DNA of 64,000 nucleotides from Saturnia japonica (taxonomy: Eukaryota > Arthropoda > Insecta > Lepidoptera > Saturniidae): assembly GCA_033032175.1 (NCBI GenBank), contig CM065309.1, positions 7,936,001 to 8,000,000 on the forward strand. The letters are read 5' to 3'. The translations under genes were made by a program, and so were the position numbers. The notes under the pieces were generated by a model. The model had not been told where the DNA came from, ran no database searches, and saw nothing but the letters and a program-made list of their open reading frames with translations. This document shows, one piece after another, positions 23,070-33,600 of the stretch. The stretch's first letter is position 1. Each line of letters opens with the position of its first letter.

Positions 23070-25170
23070 TATATTGAATATATTTAATCTTAGTCCTATT
23101 TGGAGGATCAAATTCAGAACAGTCTCTAAGCCCTATAATTGTGATTATTAAGTGATGTTACAAACGCGTGGATATCGTCACTTTTAATAAATATTACTTA
23201 TCGACTTAAAAAGAAATAACAAATTTACATTTTAACACTATTTTATTTTAAAATGTCCATTAAAAACGCAACAGATCACTTGTGTTTAACTACACAAATG
23301 GATTATTTGAAAATATTTAGATGATGGGATTTAAATTATTTATTATTATTTTTTTAAAAGATAATTAGAAAGAAAATAGATTTAAAACAAATAAAAAAAT
23401 AGTAAAGTAAGGAAAGGTAAAATGGTAAAAAAAAAAAAATAGGCCAGGGAGTCAAAGGCTATAAAGATTGACATTCGTACAAACATTTACGTCCTGATAT
23501 TACTCGAATGGACTTTATACGTTTGTATTATAAGTTATAAGGTACAAGATTGACTGCAGTAGTCTCTTTCTATTTCCACATAGTATGGCCAACCTAAGCT
23601 TACGTGTGGCGTCAATAAATTGACTGATTACAACTCTGAATTTTTACAATGATTTTAATACATCTACAGCCGCAAGTACAATCTTTATGAACATATATAG
23701 TATAATGCACTATAATATAAAAGTGAAGAAAGTAAGAAGATTTCAACAGAAATAACTATAGAAAGAATAAAAATAAAGTGCACGAGAATATGTTAAGAAC
23801 ACCATAAATACAAATGTATGATGAAAGACCGATGAAAAAAATGGCACTTGTTACTTATATATTTCTTGGTGTATTTCATTAATGTATATTGAAATGGCAC
23901 AAACTTGCCTTATTTTCGGTTCTATGTATTTACTCAAAAAGTCTTCATGTCATCTACTCAACATTCATATCAAATAATTTTATCGCTAATGTTAATTAAA
24001 AAGAACCTCTAACTATGTCGTTAATCACGATTGTTTTCTGTCACAATATAATATTTACGCTTCGAATCAAACAAAAAACCAGCAATGTAATGTCATGAAT
24101 TATGTATTAACCAAATAAATTATCAGACATGCCAGTTGTCATGTTCCTATTATTCATATAATTCTGAAATACGCAAAGGACTCCTGCTCCTGATAATATT
24201 GTAACGGTCAGAATAATAATAATGTTATTATAGAAGACATACAAAATACACCTACTATAATCCGATAATATTAGTCATAGCTCCTCGAATTTAAAACATT
24301 TGTAACAAATATTTTTATCCTGTTTATTTTTAATGTTACATTTTACTTCCCATGAAACTATCCCACATGAATTCATTGATGATAGATAACACCGACATTG
24401 CTAGTAATGTGTTCTATCATGGAAGACAACTTGAATCATTTAAATGTTATGTACAACGAAACACATTCAACAAATAAAATGAGTTCAACCAGGAATACGT
24501 AACCACAAAACATACATATACATACAACATAAAATATACATATTTTCAGAGTAACAGCATTAATTACGCAACAATTAGTTTAAAAATGGTACAATTGACA
24601 ATTATTGGTAAAAATAATCACTCCCGTTTATTCAGTACAATAAATGATAACTTTCAGTCACTACAATAGTCATAATAAAAAAAGTGTCATTAACATAATA
24701 TAAACAAATAAAATAATACAATATCACTTATAGAATTTCATACTTGTTTCACTTGTAAATAAATCATCAATTACACTGCGACACTCTTGAAACCGCGAAA
24801 TTAAACAAACGTACAACTGACAATTTTTAGACCGCATGTTATATGAATAACATTGGCTAGATCCTGAATGTGTTCTAAGTAAAATATACATAACAAGTAG
24901 AATAGATCACTTCATAATTTCAGTAGAATGAAAGAACTCGTTGAAAGGTACCAACTCCAACTCCCGAGTACGCCATGTCTTGATTAACTTTATCATTATT
25001 TACAGAATCCATACAGCTACATTTACATATAAGTACAAGTCGATCATCATACTCGCAACACATTAGCGACCGCATCGCGAACAATAATGGCGGCAGGGGC
25101 CGCGAGTGTTTCTAACATTCGCATAATGTCAAAGTTCAAGCCGGAACCGAGACGACGCCGTCTCCTGTAC
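23070..25170. other. AT-rich DNA; possible 3' UTR of the orphan exon
   Basis: No open frame of interest. If the exon at 25348-25548 is real, the right part is its 3' UTR on the - strand; a reverse-strand AATAAA lies near 24627. Otherwise it is intergenic. Confidence 0.4.
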
Positions 25171-25183
25171 GACTCCTATCCGT

Positions 25184-25279
25184 GACACGAGACCGCTCGC
25201 GTCAATGCGATCCGAGACACGAGCCCGTCCGCGTCGATGCGATCCGCGATACGAGACCGTTCACGTAGATGGGGTCGCG
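25184..25279. repeat. Three-unit 32 bp minisatellite
   Basis: Units start at 25184, 25216 and 25248, each 32 bp, with shared GAYACGAG, CCG, CG and GATGCGATCC positions. The third unit is the most diverged. It is GC- and CpG-rich and lies just beyond the stop of the candidate exon. Confidence 0.8.
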
Positions 25280-25347
25280 GGGCGTACCTCGGACCGTTAG
25301 TAAACGGTGTCGTCCGGGTAGAGCAGCAACGGCACGGGTGGGCGACC

Positions 25348-25548
25348 TCAGGACGGGTGCGGCTGCGGTTGCGGCGCAGACGCTGACGCCCCGCCGACCG
25401 TCGCCGGCAACAAGCTCTCACGACTCGTACGTAAATTAGGAAGTGAGCGAGCCGCCCGCGCCTGACGTCTCGCATCCAACGCCAGCAGCTCCCGAATGTC
25501 TGCCTCCAACGGGTCAACCGCAATATGGTAAACACCGCTCTGTCCTTC
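25348..25548 (-). CDS. Unrecognised terminal exon candidate (66 codons plus stop)
   Basis: Reverse strand: CTGTAG acceptor at 25551-25549, then an open frame beginning EGQSGVYHIAVDPLEADIRE, continuing LLALDARRQARAARSLPNLR, and ending in an alanine, proline and glutamine-rich tail before TGA (25350-25348). The first half could form an amphipathic, charged helix; SLPNLRTSRES is a plausible phosphosite-rich stretch. Sequence here is far more GC-rich than the surroundings, as the other true exons are. I do not recognise the protein and see no partner exon upstream. It could be the last exon of a gene whose other exons lie far to the right, or a retained fragment. Confidence 0.4.
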   Translation of the reverse strand, partial: EGQSGVYHIAVDPLEADIRELLALDARRQARAARSLPNLRTSRESLLPATVGGASASAPQPQPHPS

Positions 25549-26349
25549 CTACAGATCAGTGATGGGTAACAGGTAATCAACTATATACATATTAACAATT
25601 ATAATTTGTAATTGCCATCTAAAATTACAAATAATACAGTTGCAATTACTCAATTCCTCTTTCTTTAGTGTAACTACTTAGTTTACTTAGTGTAATTAAT
25701 ATCGATACTACTATATACCGACCGCTGTAAGCGCGACCCTGCTCATGGTTTACGGCACATGGGACGGCGAGTGTACACGGATTACACGGTATTGAGATAA
25801 GACCCTATCTTAAGATCACCTGTTTTTCTGCATGTTTTTAATCTTTGTCTCAGCTATGGCTGTTTCCTCCGGTTTTTAAAAAATCTCTTATACATCCTTT
25901 ACATAAAAGTGGAGACAAATATAATGTCAATAATTATAGACCCATTGGTGTCCTATCTACTTTTTCTAAAATCTTGGAAAAATATTAAAGAAAAGACTAT
26001 TACATTTCCTCTCCGATAACAACATTATAGCGAATAATCAATTAAGTTTTATGCATGGCAAATCCACTGAAGATGCCGTTTCAGATTTAACAAAACATTT
26101 CGTACAAAATTTAGACTGTAAACTAAAATCTGTGGGTAATTTCTTGATGTATCCAAAGCTTTTCACATTGTTTCTGTCCCTATCTTATTAAATAAATTGG
26201 AACATATTGGTATCATTGGAGATTTTTCAAGGTTATCTTAATGAGCGTTATCAATGTGTTAGAATTGATGATATCACCAGCGAGGACGAATTAGTCACCT
26301 AAGGCGTGCCTCAGGGTAGTGTCCTGGGTCCAAGTCTTTTTCTTACATA

Positions 26350-27769
26350 ATAGGTCGGGGGAAAAGGTTTTTCGCATTTTTATATGAAAACTCAAGACAT
26401 TTTGTTCGATGACTTTCTGCCATTTTGTAGGTAGAGACATGATCCCGTTGCTGTAGAAACTTTGGGACTTCTGATCAAAAAAACAGTCAGTCAGTCAGTC
26501 AGTCCTCTCTTGATGATAACCTTACAAAACCTACAGAATTCTGAAGAGACCGAAACAGTTGAAATTCTGAAGGTGCAAGGTCAGGGCTAAATGGTGAATG
26601 CACTAACACCTTCCAACCAAAGTCTCTTAATTTTTGCTGTGACTATAGATGTGTGTGGTCTAGCGTTATCGTGATGAAATACCACACCCTTCCTGTTAAT
26701 TAATTCCGGCCGCTTTCTCTTAACTGCTTCCTTTAATCTCATCAGTTGTTAGCAGTAGAGATCCGAATCGATGGTTTTGCCGGGTGGTAAAAGCTCATAA
26801 TGAACAATGCCCTTCCAATCTCACCAAATACACAGCATCACCTTATTTCGAGTTAGCCCAGGTTTAGCTACAGTCTGTGAAGCCTGGCCGACCTCAGGCC
26901 ACGACCTTTTTCGCACATTCTTGTCGTATGTGATCCTCTTTTCATCGCCAGTTATCAATCTCTTCAATATGATTTTATACTTGTAACATTGAATAATGTA
27001 ATTTTGTGTTTTGGATGCCTGGCAACTCTTACCTGATAAGAAAAGATGTCCGATGATTGTAATGTGTACCTAAAGTTTGTGAAATATAAAAGTATAGTTA
27101 AATATGAATGTTTAATTCATTGAACCTAATGAAAGTAGTGAACACAAGAAAAGCCAGGTTTACATCAATAAATTATAACACGTCTCAATAATGAATGGCA
27201 AATAAGTACACGGTTCATTAGGTTTCTTTCAGTGAGCTCGTGTGGCACCCAAATATCGAGCTTTTTGGTATAGCCAGCTTTCTTCAAATGGGTTAAAACT
27301 GTTTGTGGTCAATTTCCAGTTCTTCAGCTACATCGTTACTACTGATATGCCGATCTTGCTCCACTTTTTCAAAAATGGCGTCCATTTTATTCGTATCTGG
27401 GCGACCTGATTGCTCTGATCATCTTTAACATCAAAACTTCCGGACTGAAAACGTTTGAACCAACTTTGTGCTACTCTTACTGACACTGCATTAGGTCCAT
27501 AAAAATAACAAATTTATTTCGCTGCTTGAGTTGCTTTTTTGCTTTTTTTGTAATAATATTTTAAAATGTATCGAATTTCTTCATTAGATTCACTCATTTT
27601 TACAGAAAGAAAAATTAATGAAAAATAGCGGGAAACAATTTTGTTTCTCTTTTTTTTTAATTTTAATGTTACCAAAACCAGCCAGATACAAATAGTACAG
27701 CCAAAGAAATTTTATAACAAGTTTTTACCTACGTTATGGTTATGCGAAAACACTTTTTCCCCGACCTAA
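26350..27769 (-). mobile_element. mariner inserted in the LINE, 1420 bp
   Basis: Inverted repeats TAGGTCGGGGGAAAAGG (left) and TAGGTCGGGGAAAAAGTG (right, reverse strand), flanked by TA (26348-26349, 27770-27771). On the reverse strand the transposase starts MSESNEEIRYILKYYY, and later has CIWWDWKGIVHYELLPPG-like sequence and GVVFHHDNARPHTS with the second catalytic D. About 200 bp of unrelated sequence (roughly 26985-27200) interrupts the frame, and there are stops, so it is dead. It splits the RT between motifs B and C of the host LINE. Confidence 0.88.
26486..26506. repeat. (CAGT)n tetranucleotide run
   Basis: Five CAGT/TCAG units inside the mariner 3' region. Confidence 0.8.
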
Positions 27770-28649
27770 TATATAAATGACCTATGCAAATTGAATTTAC
27801 CTCACTGCAAAATTATTACATATGCGGATGATACGGCTATGATTATTCACAGCAAAAGTTGGACAGATACCAACCCATGCTGAAACAGCTTTATACACAG
27901 TTATGAGCTGGTTATCTGCCAATCTTCTGGCATTAAATGTAAATAAATCAAATTTCATTACTTTCGGTTTTAAGTATTCGATGCTTCCTCCCAGAGATTA
28001 TACTATTCGGGCGCACACATGTGGTTTCTATAAGACTCAACATTGTACCTGTCAGCAACTAACTGGTTCTGACTCTTGGGTGTATTGGTGGATAGTGTTC
28101 TTTCTTGGGAGAAAGAAATTAATTGCTTAGTGTCCCATATAAGAAAAATGCTTTATATTTTCAACAATCTCCAATCAAGACTGGGTCTAGCGACGCTACG
28201 AATTGTCTATTTTGCTCTGACTCAACACATACTGTCATACTGCATCACTGCTTGGGGTAGTTCATAACCATTAGAAACCATTATTCATTAAAATTAAAAT
28301 AGCTCAAAGAGCATTATTAAAAGTTATGATTTCGAAACCTATTTTATATCCGTCTCAGGAACTTTATTCTGTGTGTAATGTACTATCTGTTCGTAAATTA
28401 TTTATACATGTTATCCATAAGAAACATGATCACTTTGTCTATGATGATAATTACACTATTTCGAAGCGCAGATATGATCGGGTATACCCTGATCATTCAC
28501 GAAGAACAGAATTGGCTAGTTGCCATTATCATTATTTAAGCCCTATGATATATAAGAAAGTTAATAAAGCGATCAATATTTATCAACTTATTAAACATAA
28601 ATGTAAAACAATTACAGTTAAGTGACTCCTGGACCTTACTTATGAGAAC

Positions 28650-29189
28650 ACAGAACAACTCCTTTCTTTTATTTAGTATACATAAAAAATAATTTATATT
28701 AATAACTCATAGTCATACAAAGGGATACACTAACTTTTATGAATAAAACTACACCTCTTTAAACACAATCACACACCCACACAAAACACACTCGCTCACA
28801 CACGCACGCACTTACACATCAGTTTTGGTTTTTGTTTGTCTTTTTTTTTTTTTAATTATATTTCTTTAGTTTTATACATAATGATTACGTTATAATCTTA
28901 CTTTTAAAATTACGTTTGTTTTTTAACTTTTGTGTTGTTTTGAAAAACCGAATAAAATTCTGGAAGTGGGCGATAGCAGATACAACAGTTTGTAACTGAA
29001 GTAGTCGCTAACGTTCCATTCTTTTGATTTATGTATAATATGCTAATGTAAACAAATAAATATTATATGCTGTGACGAACATCTAATTATAAATTAAATA
29101 ATTTAATATACATTATATTGTTATCTTTATTAAAATGGTAAACAAAAAACTACCATATTGAACAAAAATTGTAAGCGTCATCATTACAC
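28650..29189. other. LINE 3' UTR and AT-rich spacer
   Basis: Includes CA-rich ACACACCCACACAAAACACA and a T-run near 28840. No gene. Confidence 0.5.
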
Positions 29190-29202
29190 GTGTTTAAAGA
29201 AC

Positions 29203-29227
29203 CTATCATCATCATCATCATCATCAT
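29203..29227 (+). repeat. (ATC)n tail of the RTE element
   Basis: Trinucleotide run at the 3' terminus of the reverse-strand RTE. Such tails are made during RTE retrotransposition. Confidence 0.85.
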
Positions 29228-29228
29228 T

Positions 29229-30196
29229 TCAGCCGCAGGACGTCCACTGCTGAACATAGGCCTCCCCCATAGATCTCCAGAGCGACCGATCTTGTGCGGC
29301 CTGCACCCAACGGCTTCCAGCGACCTTTATTATGTCGTCTTTCCATCTAGTGGGGGCCGTCCTACGCTGCGCTTTCCGGTGCGTGATCTCCACTCGAGAA
29401 CCTTTCTGCCCCAACGGCCGTCAGTTCTCCGAACTATGTGCCCCGCCCCACTGCCACTTCAACTTGCTAATCCTTTTGGCTATGTCGGTTACCGTAGTTT
29501 GTCTACGGATCTCCTCATTTCTGATTCGATCTCGTAGAGAAACATCAAGCATAGCCCTCTCCATAGCTCGCTGAGCGACCTTGAGCTTTCTTATGAGGCC
29601 CACAGTGAGCGACCACGTCTCTGTGCCGTATGTCATCACTGGCAACACACACTGGTCAAAGACTTTCGTCTTGAGGCACTGAGGTATTTTGGACGAGAAG
29701 ACATCGCGCAGTTTCCCGAACGCTGCCCAGCCGAGTTGGATTCGTCGACTGACCTCTTTTTCAAAGTTGGACCTACCTAACTGGACTGTTTGTCTCAGGT
29801 AGACATATTCTTCAACAACTTCTAGACAAGAGTTCCCAACTGATACTGGGGTAGGCACCACATGGACTTCGACATGATTTTCGTCTTGTCCATGTTCATT
29901 TTAAGGCCCACCTGTTGAGAAACTTTGTCGAGGCCATCGAGCATTGTGCCAAGATCTTCCAGCGATTCTGCCATGACTACGATGTCGTCAGCAAATCGAA
30001 GGTGAGTGATGTACTCGCCATTGACATTGATGCCGAGTCCTTGCCATTCCAGGAGCTTGAAGGCGTCCTCTAGAGCGGCGGTAAACAGTTTCGGAGATAT
30101 TACGTCTCCCTGTCTAACGCCTCTTCTCAAAGGAATTGCCTTCATGCACTGCTCCTGTACTCGGACCGACATGGTGGCGTTGTTGTACAAGCACTT
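29229..30196 (-). pseudogene. RTE reverse transcriptase, C-terminal half
   Basis: Resumes right after the BEL insertion with YNNATMSVRVQEQC, then GVRQGDVISP and FADDIVV. A frameshift separates this from VGNSCLEVVEEYVYLRQTV, and a second precedes the QRRTAPTRWKDDI and VQQWTSCG ending. Confidence 0.85.
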
Positions 30197-30618
30197 TGTG
30201 GACGCGTCAACTAAGCAATATAGAGGGTCGCTAATCCACGAGCGGGGAGAATTAGGAATATGTAAGAAAGAGTTACCTTGAAACTGGATAAGTAAGAAAC
30301 AGCTGCACCGCTTATTCTACGATCACCTTTATGTGGTATTCTGCAGCTTCAGCCTGGCAGCGCTTCTTCTCGGCCAATTCCTCAGATTTGCGGCTTCGAT
30401 AGTAGTGGACCAGCTGGATGTCGTGCAGCGTGCACAAGCAACTCCAACAAGCGGGATATATATAATTTAGATAGATCGACTCGCGGCGGCGGTGGTCAAT
30501 CATAGACTGCGTAGTGTGCGGTGCAGCGAAAAAATAATAAAAATAAAAAACTAATAATGAAAGTACCCCACATAAATAATTAACTTAAATGCTATTGATA
30601 AAGCATTAGGCGCTAACA
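30197..30618 (-). repeat. BEL/Pao 3' LTR
   Basis: 422 bp; differs from the other LTR only by a T/G in the A-rich stretch (30544 area) and an A/G in ATAATTAACT (30580 area). Confidence 0.95.
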
Positions 30619-30632
30619 TTGCCCCCGGCTTT
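30619..30632 (-). other. Candidate polypurine tract
   Basis: On the coding strand AAAGCCGGGGGCAA directly precedes the 3' LTR. It is interrupted by C residues, so the call is tentative. Confidence 0.45.
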
Positions 30633-30684
30633 AAAACCATTGGTTTTAAAATAATACAATAAGGGAGCGGGGGCTTTGAAAAGT

Positions 30685-33600
30685 TTATTGTGAAGGAAGC
30701 GGGCAAAGACGAACCACAGGTCGCTTAAAAACGCCTGTAGCTGTTTTAACAGAAGCTACTCTAATAACTCCATCGCTGCCGGGATAAGTAGCGATGACGA
30801 TGCCCAAAGGCCAATGAAGTGGAGGTATATTGTCGGTCACTATGACGACGACTGTGCCTACTGACACTGGATTAGATGGAGTATTCCACTTCCCTCGACA
30901 CTGTAAAAGGTGAAGGTATTCCTGTTTCCTTCGTCTTGCGAAAGACTGTACTATTTGATCAAGAAGCGCGTAACGATGTAGTAAGTTAGGCTTCTCATCG
31001 ACAACTTCATACGCGGGTAAGTATTTTAGCGGAGTTGACATCAAGAAATGAGATGGCGTCAACGCGGTAAGCTCAGAAGGATCTTGACTTAAAAGCGTAA
31101 GTGGACGAGAATTAATCACTGTCTCAATCTGAGTCAAAACAGTGAGTAGTTCCTCGTATGTAAGTAACTGCGTGCCAATCACTCGATACAAATGCGTCTT
31201 AAATGCTTTCACATAAATCTCATAATTTCCACCAAAGTGTGGACTGCGTGGAGGGTTGAATTTCCAACTTATGCGGTTAGAAGCGAGTTCGTTTCCGAAT
31301 GAAGCATTAAACTCCTCAGAATTTAACATATCATAAATTGCGTTTTTAGCTCCAACGAATGTTTTAGCGTTATCCGAATATAACACAGATACAGCACCAC
31401 GTCGAGACAAGAAACGTTTGAATGCGGATAAGAAGGCGTTAGTGCTTAAGTCTGTTGTGAGCTCTACGTGAACTGCGCGGGTCGTCATGCATACAAAGAT
31501 GCATAAATATGATTTTATGGACCTAACTCCACGTTTTCTGTAAGGTATAATATTGATTGGACCCGCAAAGTCAACAGATGTGTGTACGAAAGCTTTTACA
31601 TCATTCACACGGCAAGCGGGTAAATGAGACATAAATGGAAAGGTCTGTTTAGGTTTAGCCCTAAAACACAAATTGCATTTAAATACTACGGAGCGGGTTA
31701 GAGTTCTACATGATATAACCCAATATCTTTGACGTAAAATTGACATTAATGCGACTGGTCCTGTATGAAAGTTCGTGCGGTGATAGTAAGTAACGATTAA
31801 TTCCACGATACGATCCGTTCGCGGTAATAAAATAGGATGTTGTTGATCATATGACAAGTCAGCATTAGAGAGACGACCACCGACTCGAATGAGGCCGTTG
31901 TCATCTAGGAAAGGAGCCAACCGTTGGGTGGCGTTAGAGCAGCGTTTGTTTGATTTTAAATTTAGAATAATGTCATTAAAATAACGACCTTGTAAATATT
32001 TTAAAATGTATAATTCAGCGTAATTCATTTCACTGGCGGTAAAAATATTTGAGCGCGGTAGTATTTTTAAGAAACGTAAAATATACACGACTGTGTGTAA
32101 AAGCACAGGCCATGATGAAACGCGTTGGGATAATTCAAGAAGCGGATGAGATGTCGCTTCGCACGTGGTAACAGCAGGGAGCGAAATAACCTTTTCTTCC
32201 GGTAAATCAAGCTTAGCGTCAGGCGCAATAGTGGTGATCGGCCAATGACACACATCTTGTCTAAGCCAAGACGGACCAGTATACCACTCTTTGTTTGATA
32301 ACATGTTAGCGGGAGAAAGACCACGCGATAAACAGTCGCTCGCGTTCTGAACACCTGGAACGTGATAAAAATGTTCAGATGCAATAGCGGACGTGATCTT
32401 AGTAATGCGTGTGGCTACAAACGTTTTGAACTTGTAAGGTTCTGAGTGTATCCAATGCAGGGTGACCATGGAGTCAGTAAAACAGAAAATGTCATTAATT
32501 TTGTGGCGTTTGCCGTAAGTATCGGCCACACGGCGGACTAGTTTGGCCATCAAAAGAACGGCACACAACTCTAGTCTGGCTATAGATACTGTCTTTAGCG
32601 GAGCAACCTTTGACTTGGCGCAAACTAACTGGGTTAATGCGGGTGCTAGAGAAGAGGGTTCGACGCGAATATAAATAACGCATCCGTAAGCTCTTTCGCT
32701 GGCATCGGAAAATGCGACTAGCTGAATTTGAGAACCTTCGAAAACGTTTAAATGACGCGGGATTCGTAAATGTTGTAAAGCGGGTAATTCGCGTAAGTAG
32801 TTTTGCCAAAGGCTTAAAATATCAAGGGGCGGTTCTTCGTCCCAGTCAAGTTTCAAAACACAAAGTTTTTGTAGAATAAGTTTAGCATACAATATGACTG
32901 GTGCAATAAGGCCTAATACGTCATATTGGCGTGCTATAACTGAAAGAATGTTGCGTTTGGTTATTGGGCGGTTATCAAGCGTTACTGTAAACATAAACTC
33001 ATCAGTGACTGGCGACCACTGTAGTCCGAGTACCTTTAAAGTAGGATTTGGATCATCAAAATTTATATTAGAATTATAGCGGTAAGATTCAGGCAGTGAG
33101 TCAAGCAACTCAGGCGTGTTGCTCGACCACTTTCCAAGCTCAAAGCCCCCGGCTTTAAAGAGATCGCGGAGGTCACATCTGAGCTGTAGACAATCAGAAA
33201 TACTGGATATAGAATAACAGATGTCGTCTGTGTATCTGTTATTTTCTACAACAGTAGCTGCAAGAGGATAGCGAGCGCGCTCATCATTGCATAGCTGTCG
33301 TATGACGCGCAACGCTAAAAAAGGACTGCTACGCAGACCGAAACATGCGCGGTTAAATTGATAGGTGTTTAGAGGACCCGTAGGGTGAGGGCGGTATAAA
33401 AATTTCTGAAAAATCCTATCACTCGTTTGAACGAAAATTTGAAGATACATTTGTTTTACATCCGCGGTTAAAGCTATTTTATATAAACGAAATTCGAGTA
33501 AAATTGAAAACAAATCATTTTGAAGATTTTCACCAGTGTGAAGTATTTCATTTAAAGAAATTCCAGAATCCGTTTTTGAGCTAGCGTCTATAACCATACG

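Larger units (their letters stand above)
25846..28640 (+). mobile_element. CR1/Jockey-like LINE, 5'-truncated, split by a mariner
   Basis: Reverse transcriptase pieces in order: NYRPIGVLSTFSKILEK (near 25935), a DVSKAF-type motif A region, [13 protein letters not shown] (near 26305), then after the mariner INDL, YADDTAMI (motif C, near 27820), MSWLSANLLALNVNKSNF (27903), GVLVDSVLSWEKEI (28079) and LTQHILSYCITAWGS (28220). Many frameshifts and stops make it a pseudogene. The 5' half (endonuclease) is absent. The sequence to 28.9 kb is its 3' UTR, with a CA-rich stretch near 28770-28820. Confidence 0.85.

Noticed and set aside
25087..25185. 33-codon forward frame starting MAAGAASVSNIR
   Set aside because: Short, no relative, no splice support, and it overlaps the presumed 3' UTR of the opposite-strand exon.
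25184..25279. CRISPR-like array
   Set aside because: The units are contiguous 32 bp repeats with no spacers, in a eukaryotic genome; it is a minisatellite.
25176..25580. 134-codon arginine- and cysteine-rich reverse-strand frame around the orphan exon
   Set aside because: Its composition (RRR, CRR) is that of an out-of-frame reading of GC-rich DNA. The +1-shifted frame starting at a splice acceptor is more protein-like.
30312..30503. 63-codon frame found identically in both BEL/Pao LTRs (also 36657-36848)
   Set aside because: It is identical because the LTRs are identical, has no family resemblance, and lies where LTR regulatory sequence is expected.
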